DNA of 64,000 bases from positions 1,426,001 through 1,490,000 of the forward strand of contig NZ_PJMS01000001.1 in NCBI RefSeq assembly GCF_002846555.1, read 5' to 3'. Shown one piece after another: positions 8,566-17,036 of this stretch. The notes below the pieces were generated by a model, which was not told the origin of the DNA, did no database searches, and saw only the letters and a program-made list of their open reading frames with translations. This stretch comes from Aquimarina sp. MAR_2010_214 (GTDB taxonomy: Bacteria > Bacteroidota > Bacteroidia > Flavobacteriales > Flavobacteriaceae). The stretch's first letter is position 1; each line of letters opens with the position of its first letter. A program made the position numbers and the translations under genes.

Positions 8566-9069
8566 ATGTTAAAACAAATTGTTGAACCGACCATATTAAA
8601 TTTAAAACAAGCAGAAGAGATATTTGCAGAATTACCACCTGCCATTTATTCCAGTACATCTGCAGCGCCTTATTACAGTAGTATAGGAGGGCATTTACGA
8701 CATATACTAGACATTTTTAAATGTATACTTAAAGGTATAGATTCGAGAATTATTGATCTAACTAATAGAAAAAGGGGAACTATTGTAGAACAAAATCCGA
8801 TTGAAGGCCAGAAATATTTAAGAAAAATAATTTCTGAACTTGAATGTATTTCTGATTTTGACCCCAGCATTTCCATTATCATAAAAGATGATCTTGGAAT
8901 GGGAATAGTTGAGATTCCAACAACTTTAGGAGGAGGGGTGAACCAAGCGCATAGTCATGCAATTCATCATTTTGCCTGTATTGGATACATATTACATATC
9001 CATGGAATCACGTTACCTAATAAAATTTTTGGATACAATCCTACAACACCTAAAAATCAGAATATTTGA
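8566..9069 (+). CDS. DinB-like four-helix metal-binding protein
   Basis: A 167-aa soluble protein without signal peptide. The pattern of a histidine motif near residue 43 (GGHLRHILDIF), a central helical stretch and a second histidine cluster at 129-135 (QAHSHAIHHFACIGYIL) fits the DinB/YfiT metalloprotein superfamily. Those proteins bind a metal with three histidines and often act as thiol-dependent transferases. The substrate is unknown. The start has an unusually good Shine-Dalgarno sequence for this phylum (AAGGAG, 7 bases before the ATG). Its place inside a denitrification cluster suggests a link to nitrosative stress or metal supply, but this is only context. Confidence 0.65.
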   Translation: MLKQIVEPTILNLKQAEEIFAELPPAIYSSTSAAPYYSSIGGHLRHILDIFKCILKGIDSRIIDLTNRKRGTIVEQNPIEGQKYLRKIISELECISDFDPSISIIIKDDLGMGIVEIPTTLGGGVNQAHSHAIHHFACIGYILHIHGITLPNKIFGYNPTTPKNQNI

Positions 9070-9139
9070 TGCTGTAGGGGTTATAGATTTTGTGCAAATC
9101 AATACCCGCACAACAGAAAAATAAATTAAACTAAATATT

Positions 9140-9715
9140 ATGAAAACAACTAAAGCAATTTTTTTAATTCTAATGAGCTTTACCTTCTTGCTAAGTTGTA
9201 AAACCGAAACGAAGAAAGAGGAAACAAATTCAACACCCCAAAATACAGTTACTGAAACCACCGAAAAACAAGGCCAAGCATTTATTCAAGATGATGAAGC
9301 GACTCCTAATGTGCTTAATATAGCAATTGGTTCTAAAGACCATACTACATTGGTAGCTGCTGTTCAGGCCGCTGGTTTAGAAAATTCTTTGGTGAATGCA
9401 GGACCTTTAATGGTATTTGCCCCAACTAATGAAGCGTTTGATGCATTACCAGCCGGAACGGTAGAGAATCTTTTGAAACCAGAAAATAAAGATGCATTAG
9501 CAAATATTTTAAAATACCATGTAACACCAGGTAACTACTCAAAAGATTTTTTGAAAAAATTTAAAAAACTGGGTCAATCTAATGGTGTTAATGTAAAAGT
9601 CACTAAAGAAGGTGAAGATGTTTTTATTGGCGAAGCCAAAATCGTAGCAAGTATCCCTGCTGGTAACGGAATTGTACACGTTATTGATAAGGTATTATTG
9701 CCACCATCAAATTAG
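9140..9715 (+). CDS. Fasciclin (FAS1) domain lipoprotein
   Basis: A 191-aa lipoprotein with lipobox FLLSC. After a charged linker a single FAS1 domain runs from about residue 55 to the end, with the H1 motif LMVFAPTNEAFDALPAG and the closing NGIVHVIDKVLLP. FAS1 domains mediate adhesion or protein-protein contacts. A dedicated FAS1 lipoprotein directly before nosZ is unusual for the textbook nos operon and may reflect a scaffolding role (inference). Confidence 0.88.
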   Translation: MKTTKAIFLILMSFTFLLSCKTETKKEETNSTPQNTVTETTEKQGQAFIQDDEATPNVLNIAIGSKDHTTLVAAVQAAGLENSLVNAGPLMVFAPTNEAFDALPAGTVENLLKPENKDALANILKYHVTPGNYSKDFLKKFKKLGQSNGVNVKVTKEGEDVFIGEAKIVASIPAGNGIVHVIDKVLLPPSN

Positions 9716-9788
9716 TAAACTAATAAAAAAGAATAGATGAAATCATTGTTATATGACTCCATTTAACGCTTATAATAAATACAAACCA

Positions 9789-11756
9789 ATGAAACGTATA
9801 TCTCAAATACTCTTTATAACAGCGGTACTTAGTTTGGTAATAACCGGCTGTGCTGACATTAGTAAAGATAAGAAAACAACCAATGGAGCATTAGGATCTA
9901 ATGCTGCAGAAAAAGTCTATGTAGCTCCTGGAGAGCATGATGAGTTTTATGCATTTGTCTCAGGAGGATTTAGTGGACAATTATCTGTATATGGACTTCC
10001 ATCAGGACGATTATTTAAGGTAATTCCCGTTTTTTCTCAGGACGCAGAAAAAGCCTGGGGATATAATGAAGAAACAAAACCAATGCTTAATACTTCTTAT
10101 GGTTTTGTTCCATGGGATGATTCTCACCACCCTGATATATCACAAACAAATGGAGAAGTTGATGGGCGTTGGGTTTTTATTAACGGAAACAATACTCCAA
10201 GAATTGCAAGAATTGACCTAAGTACTTTCGAAACTACAGAGATAATTGAAGTTCCGAATAGTGCAGGTAATCATAGTTCATCTTTTGTAACAGAAAATAC
10301 AGAATATGTAGTAGCCGGAACTCGTTTTTCTGTGCCTGTACCACAAGAAGATATTGCCATCAAAGAGTATAAAGGTAAATTTAAAGGAGCCGTATCCTTT
10401 ATTAGTGTAGATCCTGATCATGGAAATATGGATTTGGCTTTTCAGATTTTACTACCAGGCTTCAATTATGATTTAGCTCACCCAGGTAGAGGAGCTTCAC
10501 ATGGTTGGTTCTTCTTTACTACTTACAATACAGAAGAAGCAAATTCTTTGTTAGAAGTAAATGCATCTCAAAATGATAAAGATTTCATTGCTGCAATCAA
10601 TTGGAAAAAAGCAGAAGAGTATATCAAACAAGGGAAGTTTAAAACCATGCCGGCTAATTACGCACATAATGTATATGATGAGAAAACACATACAGCGACT
10701 TCGATAATGAAGAAAGAAGTGAAAGTATTGGATCCGGCAGAATGTCCAGGTTTAGTATACTTTTTACCAACACCTAAGTCTCCACATGGCTGTGATGTAG
10801 ATCCATCGGGAGAGTATATTGTAGGTAACGGTAAGCTTTCTGCCGATCTTACGGTACATTCATTTAGTAAAATGATTAAGGCTATTGAAAATAAACAGTT
10901 TGATGGTGATGCTTATGGAATTCCAATTATTAAATTCGAAGATGCATTGGCTGGTGTTGTTTCTCAAGCTGGTTTAGGACCATTACATACAGAATTTGAT
11001 GGTAAAGGAAATGGATATACTACTTTCTTTATTTCTTCTGAAGTCGTAAAATGGAAACTAGGAAGCTGGGAAGTAATAGATAGAAAACCTACATATTACT
11101 CTGTAGGTCACTTGATGATTCCGGGTGGAAACTCTAGAAAACCATTTGGTAAGTATGCATTGGCAATGAACAAGATAACCAAAGATCGTTACCTGCCAAC
11201 CGGACCAGAAGTTACACAATCAGCACAATTATATGATATCACTGGTGAAAAAATGGAATTACTATTAGATTTTCCTACCATTGGAGAACCCCATTATGCC
11301 GCTGGTATACCTGCAGATCTAATAAAACCTCGTTCTAAAAAGATCTATAAGCTAGAAGAAAATGAGCATAAATATGGTGTTAAGAATAATGAAGATGTTA
11401 AAGTAGTACGTAACGGAAAAGAAGTACATGTGTATATGACCATGATTCGTAGTCATTTTACACCAGATAATATAGAAGGAATTAAAGTAGGGGATAAGGT
11501 CTATTTTCATGTAACAAATTTAGAACAAGATTATGATGTGCCTCACGGGGTGAGTATGATCGGAGCCAATACTTCTGAATTATTGATTATGCCAGGACAG
11601 ACAGAAACCTTTATATGGGAACCAAAACAAGTAGGAGTTTGGCCATTCTATTGTACCGATTTTTGTTCAGCATTACATCAAGAGATGCAAGGATATGTTA
11701 GAGTATCGCCTGCATCATCAGATATAGAACTTTCTTGGTCTCTGGGAGAAGATTAA
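9789..11756 (+). CDS. nosZ: Nitrous oxide reductase, clade II (Sec-type)
   Basis: A ~655-aa periplasmic enzyme reducing N2O to N2. I prefer the ATG at 9789 because it gives a clean lipoprotein-type signal (MKRISQILF...VITGC). The ATG at 9753 would add 12 residues before it. There is no twin-arginine motif, which marks clade II. The seven-bladed propeller holds CuZ histidines in DSHHPD, NHSSSF, GRGASHGW, SPHGCDVD, LGPLHTEFD, SVGHLM and GEPHYAAG. The C-terminal cupredoxin has the full CuA motif WPFYCTDFCSALHQEMQGY, preceded by VPHGVSM. A strong hairpin at 11801-11833 follows, so the downstream nos genes may be transcribed at a lower level. Confidence 0.97.
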   Translation: MKRISQILFITAVLSLVITGCADISKDKKTTNGALGSNAAEKVYVAPGEHDEFYAFVSGGFSGQLSVYGLPSGRLFKVIPVFSQDAEKAWGYNEETKPMLNTSYGFVPWDDSHHPDISQTNGEVDGRWVFINGNNTPRIARIDLSTFETTEIIEVPNSAGNHSSSFVTENTEYVVAGTRFSVPVPQEDIAIKEYKGKFKGAVSFISVDPDHGNMDLAFQILLPGFNYDLAHPGRGASHGWFFFTTYNTEEANSLLEVNASQNDKDFIAAINWKKAEEYIKQGKFKTMPANYAHNVYDEKTHTATSIMKKEVKVLDPAECPGLVYFLPTPKSPHGCDVDPSGEYIVGNGKLSADLTVHSFSKMIKAIENKQFDGDAYGIPIIKFEDALAGVVSQAGLGPLHTEFDGKGNGYTTFFISSEVVKWKLGSWEVIDRKPTYYSVGHLMIPGGNSRKPFGKYALAMNKITKDRYLPTGPEVTQSAQLYDITGEKMELLLDFPTIGEPHYAAGIPADLIKPRSKKIYKLEENEHKYGVKNNEDVKVVRNGKEVHVYMTMIRSHFTPDNIEGIKVGDKVYFHVTNLEQDYDVPHGVSMIGANTSELLIMPGQTETFIWEPKQVGVWPFYCTDFCSALHQEMQGYVRVSPASSDIELSWSLGED

Positions 11757-11800
11757 TTTTCAGATGTATCAAGAAGGAGATAGATTAGTTATATTTCCAA

Positions 11801-11833
11801 AAAAGCGAGAGGACAATAACTCCTCTCGCTTTT
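11801..11833 (+). terminator. Hairpin terminator or attenuator after nosZ
   Basis: AAAAGCGAGAGGA and its exact complement form a 13-bp stem around a seven-base loop, ending in a short T-run. It lies inside the nos gene string, so it probably lets only part of the transcription pass into the next genes. Confidence 0.8.
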
Positions 11834-11857
11834 AAATCAATTTAAAAGATAGTTGTC

Positions 11858-12457
11858 ATGAAGAAGAAATCAAGATTATTAATGCTTGTAGGAGCTCTGC
11901 TGCCTTTATTTCTATTTGTATTCCCTCTTTGGAATATTACATTAGAAGCTCCTCAGTATCCAACTCCATTAGGAATGGATATCTATATAAACGATTTTGC
12001 AGACATGCATCCTCATGACATTAAGAATATTAATTTAATGAATCACTATGTAGGAATGAAGTACATTCCTGAATCGATTCCAGAATTTAAAATCTTTCCA
12101 GCTGTAATCATGATAATGGCTGCTCTGGGAGTTATATTGGCTTTTAAAACAAACTATAAATGGTTTTTAGGCTGGTTTATTATAATGACCATTTTGGCCT
12201 TAGCAGGAATCTATGATTTTTATCTTTGGGAACATGATTATGGACATGATTTAGATCCAAAAGCAATAATGAAATTTACTAACCCAGATGGTACTGTTAT
12301 GGGCTTTCAACCTCCTTTATTTGGCACAAAAGATATTTTGAATTTTAGAGCTCATTCATATCCGCAACTTGGCGCATATTTTTTGGCAGTAGGAATGGCT
12401 CTTACTTTTATTTCTTATTTTGTAGGGAAACGTGAAAAAAACTTCAAACGTCTATAA
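11858..12457 (+). CDS. Polytopic membrane protein of the nos cluster (NosB-like position)
   Basis: A 199-aa integral membrane protein with about four hydrophobic segments (residues ~7-27, ~78-97, ~104-123, ~170-188). The loop between the first two is rich in His and Asp (DFADMHPHDIKN, MNHYVGMKY), and a second loop contains WEHDYGHDLDP. Both are periplasmic if the N-terminus is inside. I do not recognise a named family. Clade II nos operons commonly have a predicted membrane protein (called nosB in some epsilonproteobacteria) after nosZ, and this may be the Bacteroidota counterpart. It sits three bases before nosL, so it is co-transcribed with it. Metal handling is an inference from the histidines. 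Confidence 0.7.
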   Translation: MKKKSRLLMLVGALLPLFLFVFPLWNITLEAPQYPTPLGMDIYINDFADMHPHDIKNINLMNHYVGMKYIPESIPEFKIFPAVIMIMAALGVILAFKTNYKWFLGWFIIMTILALAGIYDFYLWEHDYGHDLDPKAIMKFTNPDGTVMGFQPPLFGTKDILNFRAHSYPQLGAYFLAVGMALTFISYFVGKREKNFKRL

Positions 12458-12459
12458 AA

Positions 12460-12906
12460 ATGAAAAAATATAGCTTTAATAAAATACCTCTTTTTATTTT
12501 GACGATTGTGTTTTTGAATTCATGCAGTGTTCAACCTGAAAAAATACACTACGGAGAAGACAATTGTCACTATTGTAGAATGACTATTGTAGATAAAATT
12601 CACGGAGCAGAAGTTGTTACAAAAAAAGGTAAGGTGTTTAAGTTTGATGCGATTGAATGTATGATAAATTATTCTGCAGAGGTAGACAAAGAAGAAATCT
12701 CACTTTATCTTTCTAATCATTATGATACTCCAGAAGAATTGATTGATGCAACACAAGCTACGTTCTTGATAAGTAAAAATATTTCAAGTCCTATGGGAGC
12801 ATTTTTGACTTCATTTGAAGATAAGGCAAGTGCCGAAAAAATAAAATCAGAAAAAGGGGGGGATTTATTTACCTGGGAAGAACTTTTAAAACACTTAAGA
12901 CGCTAA
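12460..12906 (+). CDS. nosL: NosL copper chaperone lipoprotein
   Basis: A 148-aa lipoprotein (lipobox NSC, C22). The NosL copper(I) site motif is present as NCHYCRMTI (C36, C39, M41), followed by HGAEVVTKKGKVFKFDAIECM, typical of the family. NosL delivers Cu(I) for assembly of the CuZ centre of NosZ, with NosDFY. It is separated by three bases from the preceding membrane protein. Confidence 0.94.
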   Translation: MKKYSFNKIPLFILTIVFLNSCSVQPEKIHYGEDNCHYCRMTIVDKIHGAEVVTKKGKVFKFDAIECMINYSAEVDKEEISLYLSNHYDTPEELIDATQATFLISKNISSPMGAFLTSFEDKASAEKIKSEKGGDLFTWEELLKHLRR

Positions 12907-12950
12907 AAATACATATCTTGATGAAAATCAGGAGTTATTCAAATTCTATA

Positions 12951-12991
12951 TTGATCTAGGTCGATCTGCATTGGTACAGATCTTATCTTTG
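12951..12991 (+). promoter_or_regulatory. Probable nosDFY promoter with a Crp/Fnr-like site
   Basis: TATCTTTG at 12984-12991 is a perfect TAnnTTTG -7 element. TTGATCTAGGTCGA at 12951-12964 resembles the TTGAT-N4-(A/G)TCAA site with one weak half. Its centre lies about 41 bases before the expected transcription start (~12999), replacing a -33 element that is not visible. The 104-base gap after nosL supports an internal promoter. Confidence 0.5.
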
Positions 12992-13010
12992 AAAAAGCAA
13001 AAAATAATAG

Positions 13011-14249
13011 ATGTTTCAAATCAGAAAAATACTATACCTAGCTATCTTTCTCCTACCTATATTTCTTCAGGCCAAGACTGTAGAGGTTTGTGATTCTTGC
13101 GAAACAAAAACCATAAAAGAAGGTATTGCCAGAGCAACCGCAAGTGATACAGTACTCATAAAAAAAGGAAAATACAATGAATTTGATATTGTAATTGATA
13201 AACCTTTGACATTGCTGGGAGAAGACTATCCTGTTATTGATGGAGAGTTAAAAGGAGGGATTATAAAAGTGATCTCTGATAATGTTACAGTAGATGGGTT
13301 GTTTATTATTAATGTAGGGACTAGTTATACAGAAGATTATGCAGCTGTAAGAGTGGTAAAAAGTAAAAATTTTTTGATACAAAACTTAGTATTAGAAAAG
13401 CTATTCTTTGGGATATATTTAGAAAAATCAAGAGATGGCAGAGTATTTCATAACAAGATTATTGGTGATGCAGTAGAAGAATATAATTCGGGTAATGGGA
13501 TACAATTATGGTATTCTCAAAATATAGATATCGAAAATAATATCATTACACATGTAAGAGATGGTATCTATCTTGAGTTTGCTAATGATTGTAGAATAAA
13601 AAATAATATAAGCTCTGATAACTTACGATATGGGTTGCATTTTATGTTCTCTAATAATGACCTTTATGAAAATAACACGTTTGAGAATAATGGAGCAGGT
13701 GTTGCTGTGATGTTCTCTAAGAAGATAAAAATGCTAAATAATACATTTAAAGAAAACTGGGGGACAGCATCATATGGTCTTCTGTTGAAAGAAATTAATG
13801 ACGCAGATATAGTAGGAAATATTTTTAAAGAGAATACCATAGGAATTAATATTGAAGGCTCTAACCGAATTAAGTACACTAAAAATAATTTTATAAAAAA
13901 CGGTTGGGCTATAAAAGTACGAGGAGCTTGCTACGCAAATATATTTAGCAACAATAATTTTATGTATAATTCATTTGATGTCTCTTATAACAGTAAACTA
14001 AACGATAACAAGTTTGATCAGAATTACTGGAGTGGGTATACAGGATATGATTTGGATAAAAACGGCGTAGGAGATGTACCATACAGACCTGTAAAGCTTT
14101 TTTCATATATCGTAAACCGAACGCCAGAAACGATTATCTTAATGAGAAGTTTATTTATTGATATGATTGATTTTTCTGAAAAAGTTTCACCAGTATTTAC
14201 TCCGGATGATTTACTTGATAATTTTCCGCTAATGAAAAGACAAGAATGA
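13011..14249 (+). CDS. nosD: NosD periplasmic copper-site assembly protein
   Basis: A 412-aa secreted protein with a signal peptide (cleaved near LQAKT). The body is a right-handed parallel beta-helix of NosD/CASH repeats, seen as recurring N-rich rungs such as IENNIITHVRDGIYLE, IKNNISSDNLRYGLHF and LYENNTFENNGAGVAV. It ends with the typical NYWSGYTGYDLDKNGVGDVPYRP motif. NosD works with the NosFY ABC transporter in maturation of the CuZ site of NosZ. It overlaps nosF by four bases (ATGA), so translation is coupled. Confidence 0.95.
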   Translation: MFQIRKILYLAIFLLPIFLQAKTVEVCDSCETKTIKEGIARATASDTVLIKKGKYNEFDIVIDKPLTLLGEDYPVIDGELKGGIIKVISDNVTVDGLFIINVGTSYTEDYAAVRVVKSKNFLIQNLVLEKLFFGIYLEKSRDGRVFHNKIIGDAVEEYNSGNGIQLWYSQNIDIENNIITHVRDGIYLEFANDCRIKNNISSDNLRYGLHFMFSNNDLYENNTFENNGAGVAVMFSKKIKMLNNTFKENWGTASYGLLLKEINDADIVGNIFKENTIGINIEGSNRIKYTKNNFIKNGWAIKVRGACYANIFSNNNFMYNSFDVSYNSKLNDNKFDQNYWSGYTGYDLDKNGVGDVPYRPVKLFSYIVNRTPETIILMRSLFIDMIDFSEKVSPVFTPDDLLDNFPLMKRQE

Positions 14250-14953
14250 TTAAAATTGAAAATTTACATAAGAATTTTGGAAAGAATCAGGTCTTAAAGG
14301 GAGTTGATCTAGATATAGCACAAGGAGGAATATTTGCAATACTAGGACCAAATGGATCTGGCAAGACAACATTGATCAAATCTATTCTTGGGATGGTGAT
14401 TCCAAATGAAGGAGATATTTTTATTGATAACATACTAATTAAGAAAAGTTGGAAATATCGACAACAAATAGACTATTTACCACAAATAGCTAATTTTCCT
14501 GCAAATCTAACAGTACAGGAATTGATAAAAATGATTAAAGATCTACGAAATAAACCTGGAAATGATGAAGGACTTATAACATCTTTTCAACTAACTCCTT
14601 TTTTAGACAAAAAACTAAGCAACCTATCTGGGGGAACAAAACAAAAAGTAAATTTAGTATTAACACTAATGTTTGATAGCCCATTGATTATTCTAGATGA
14701 GCCTACCACGGGACTTGACCCTATTGCTTTGCTCGAGCTTAAAAAAATAATACAGCAAGAAAAAGATAAAGGAAAGACAATTTTGATTACTTCTCACATC
14801 ATGAGTTTTGTAGAAGAGATAGCCGATGAAATTGTTTTTCTACTCGAAGGGAAAGTATATTTTAAAGGAGATATACATACCTTAAAAGAAAAAACAAAGG
14901 AAAATGATTTTGAACATGCTATTGCTAATCTGTTAAAAGAAAACAATGCTTAA
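14246..14953 (+). CDS. nosF: NosF ABC transporter ATP-binding protein
   Basis: A 235-aa ATPase. Walker A is GPNGSGKTT (about residues 35-43), the signature is LSGGTKQKVN, and Walker B is LIILDEPTTGLDP, followed by the H-loop in LITSHIM. It pairs with the NosY permease and NosD; the complex supplies sulfur or another factor for CuZ assembly. Start and end overlap nosD (4 bases) and nosY (8 bases), showing a translationally coupled nosDFY operon. Confidence 0.96.
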   Translation: MIKIENLHKNFGKNQVLKGVDLDIAQGGIFAILGPNGSGKTTLIKSILGMVIPNEGDIFIDNILIKKSWKYRQQIDYLPQIANFPANLTVQELIKMIKDLRNKPGNDEGLITSFQLTPFLDKKLSNLSGGTKQKVNLVLTLMFDSPLIILDEPTTGLDPIALLELKKIIQQEKDKGKTILITSHIMSFVEEIADEIVFLLEGKVYFKGDIHTLKEKTKENDFEHAIANLLKENNA

Positions 14954-15728
14954 GATTTTAAAATATAGTTTTTATGACCTTATCCGTAGTCGCTGGAGTT
15001 ATGTATACCTGCTTTTCTACTTGGCATTAGGTTTCGTATTATTATTCTTAAATAGTGACTTGTCTAAAGCCGTAATTACTTTGATGAATGTGATTATCAT
15101 TCTTGTTCCTCTTATCGGAACCATTTTTGGAGTAATGTATTATTATAATTCTAAAGAATTTACAGAATTACTTTTGGCACAACCCATTAAAAGGTCATCT
15201 ATTTTTCTTGGGCAATACCTAGGAGTAGCTCTTTCACTTTCTATGAGCTTGGTCATAGGGTTAGGATTACCATTTATAATGTATGGTCTTTTTCAATCCA
15301 GCGCAATTTGGGAATTTTCATTACTCCTTATAACAGGTGCATTTTTGACATTAATTTTTACTGCTCTGGCATTTAATATTGCCTTGTATAATGAAAACAA
15401 GATCAAGGGATTTAGCTATGCTATTTTACTATGGTTATTTATGGCAGTAATCTACGATGGCCTTTTTTTAATGTCATTAATTATGTTTGAATCCTACCCA
15501 TTAGATAAATTTTCAATAGGAGTAACTTTATTTAATCCTATCGATTTATCTAGGATTTTAATTTTATTAAAACTTGATATCTCTGCTCTTTTAGGATATA
15601 CCGGTGCTGTTTTTCAGAAATTCTTTGGTACTAATTTAGGCGTGATTTTATCTTGTATCGCACTTTCTATTTGGGTATTTTTACCTACATTCAACATTTA
15701 TAGAAAATCTAAGAAAAAGGATTTTTAA
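14946..15728 (+). CDS. nosY: NosY ABC transporter permease
   Basis: A 260-aa inner-membrane protein with six predicted transmembrane segments. The family feature FTELLLAQPIKRSSIFLGQYLG after the second helix is clear. It forms the membrane part of NosFY. Its start lies inside the end of nosF. A 31-base gap leads to the next membrane protein gene. Confidence 0.94.
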   Translation: MLKILKYSFYDLIRSRWSYVYLLFYLALGFVLLFLNSDLSKAVITLMNVIIILVPLIGTIFGVMYYYNSKEFTELLLAQPIKRSSIFLGQYLGVALSLSMSLVIGLGLPFIMYGLFQSSAIWEFSLLLITGAFLTLIFTALAFNIALYNENKIKGFSYAILLWLFMAVIYDGLFLMSLIMFESYPLDKFSIGVTLFNPIDLSRILILLKLDISALLGYTGAVFQKFFGTNLGVILSCIALSIWVFLPTFNIYRKSKKKDF

Positions 15729-15759
15729 AGCTAAATAGTTGTATTGAATAGACGAATAG

Positions 15760-16980
15760 ATGATTAAATCAAAACGAGATGCTACAATAGCACTAACCTT
15801 TTTTTTATTGGCAGCCGCACTTGGTGTCTTTTTAAGGTCTTTGTATGTTTTTGATATATCCTTTGATTATAGATATATTGTACATGCTCATTCTCATATA
15901 GCATTGCTAGGATGGGTATATGTTGGTTTAACGACGCTACTTTATAAACTATATTTGAATGATTGTAATGTTGGTAAACGATATAATATCATTTTTTGGT
16001 TTACCCAATTTACATTACTAGGAATGTTGTTTAGTTTCCCTTTTCAGGGGTATGCTTTATTCTCGATAACCTTTTCTACATTATTCCTTTTTACTTCGTA
16101 TTGGTTTACTTGGTTTTTTGTTAAAAATATACCAGAGAAATTTAAGAATACAAAATCTTATAAATGTATAAAGATTGCTTTGTGGTATATGGTTGTTTCT
16201 AGTATTGGTCCTTGGGCTTTAGGAGCTATAATGAGTACCTTAGGAACGGATTCTATCTGGTATAGACTAGCTATTTATTTTTATTTGCATTTTCAGTATA
16301 ACGGATGGATGATATTGGCTTTATTTGGATTACTATTTTTCGTTCTTGAACTTCGAGAAATAAAAATCTCCGACAAGCACTTTAATCGCTTTTCTTGGGC
16401 AATTAATCTTGGAGTTATTCTGAGTTTTTTCCTTTCTGTATTATGGACTAAACCAGCAGGAATTTATTATATTTTAGGAGGAGTAGGCGGCCTGTTTCAG
16501 ATCATAGCATTTATGTTATTTGTTGAACTATTAATGAAATCAAAAACGATATTAAGCAATATATTCTCTGGTTTTCAAAAAAAACTCTTAAAAACCGTTG
16601 GTATTCTTATCATAATTAAATTTTTGCTGCAACTGATCTCTGCTTTTCCGTATGTTGCAAATCTCGCAACTACTGTTTTGGATTTTACCATAGGGTATTT
16701 GCATTGGACTTTTCTGGGAGTAGTAAGTATTGGTTTGTTTTTGTTTTTAGAGTATTTCAAACTTATTAAAATTCCCGAGAAAGGATATTACATCTATCTT
16801 TTAGGGTTTGCTCTAACAGAAGTGTTGATTTTTTATAAAGGAGCTGTCATTTGGCTTGATTTCATTTTTTTTGAACACTATTTTATTGCACTTTCAATAG
16901 CGAGTGTTGTGATCTTAATTGGTATTAGTTCTTTTTTTGTAGCAAATTTGAGATTGATTATAAAACACGATAATGCATGA
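15760..16980 (+). CDS. Polytopic membrane protein, possibly heme-copper/NnrS-like, at the end of the nos cluster
   Basis: A 406-aa protein with about 11-12 hydrophobic helices and no signal peptide. Conserved-looking histidines lie at membrane faces: VHAHSHIALLGWVYVGL (H42, H44, H46), YLHFQYNGWMILALFG, GYLHWTFLGVV and EHYFIALS. The HxHxxLLGW pattern recalls the subunit I fold of NO reductases and heme-copper oxidases, and the NnrS proteins of denitrifiers, but I cannot assign it to either with certainty. It follows nosY by 31 bases on the same strand and is closed by a hairpin, so it probably belongs to the nos transcript. A heme- or quinol-linked electron or NO-handling role is inference. 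Confidence 0.6.
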   Translation: MIKSKRDATIALTFFLLAAALGVFLRSLYVFDISFDYRYIVHAHSHIALLGWVYVGLTTLLYKLYLNDCNVGKRYNIIFWFTQFTLLGMLFSFPFQGYALFSITFSTLFLFTSYWFTWFFVKNIPEKFKNTKSYKCIKIALWYMVVSSIGPWALGAIMSTLGTDSIWYRLAIYFYLHFQYNGWMILALFGLLFFVLELREIKISDKHFNRFSWAINLGVILSFFLSVLWTKPAGIYYILGGVGGLFQIIAFMLFVELLMKSKTILSNIFSGFQKKLLKTVGILIIIKFLLQLISAFPYVANLATTVLDFTIGYLHWTFLGVVSIGLFLFLEYFKLIKIPEKGYYIYLLGFALTEVLIFYKGAVIWLDFIFFEHYFIALSIASVVILIGISSFFVANLRLIIKHDNA

Positions 16981-17010
16981 GTTCGATGTAATAAAATTTA
17001 CATCGAACTC
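16979..17010. terminator. Hairpin at the end of the nos transcript
   Basis: A perfect 12-bp inverted repeat, GAGTTCGATGTA and its complement, with an 8-base AT loop, starts within the stop codon of the 406-aa gene. The T-run after it is weak. It sits between convergent genes. Confidence 0.7.
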
Positions 17011-17036
17011 AGTATTTTGTCATAAGAACCTTACTA

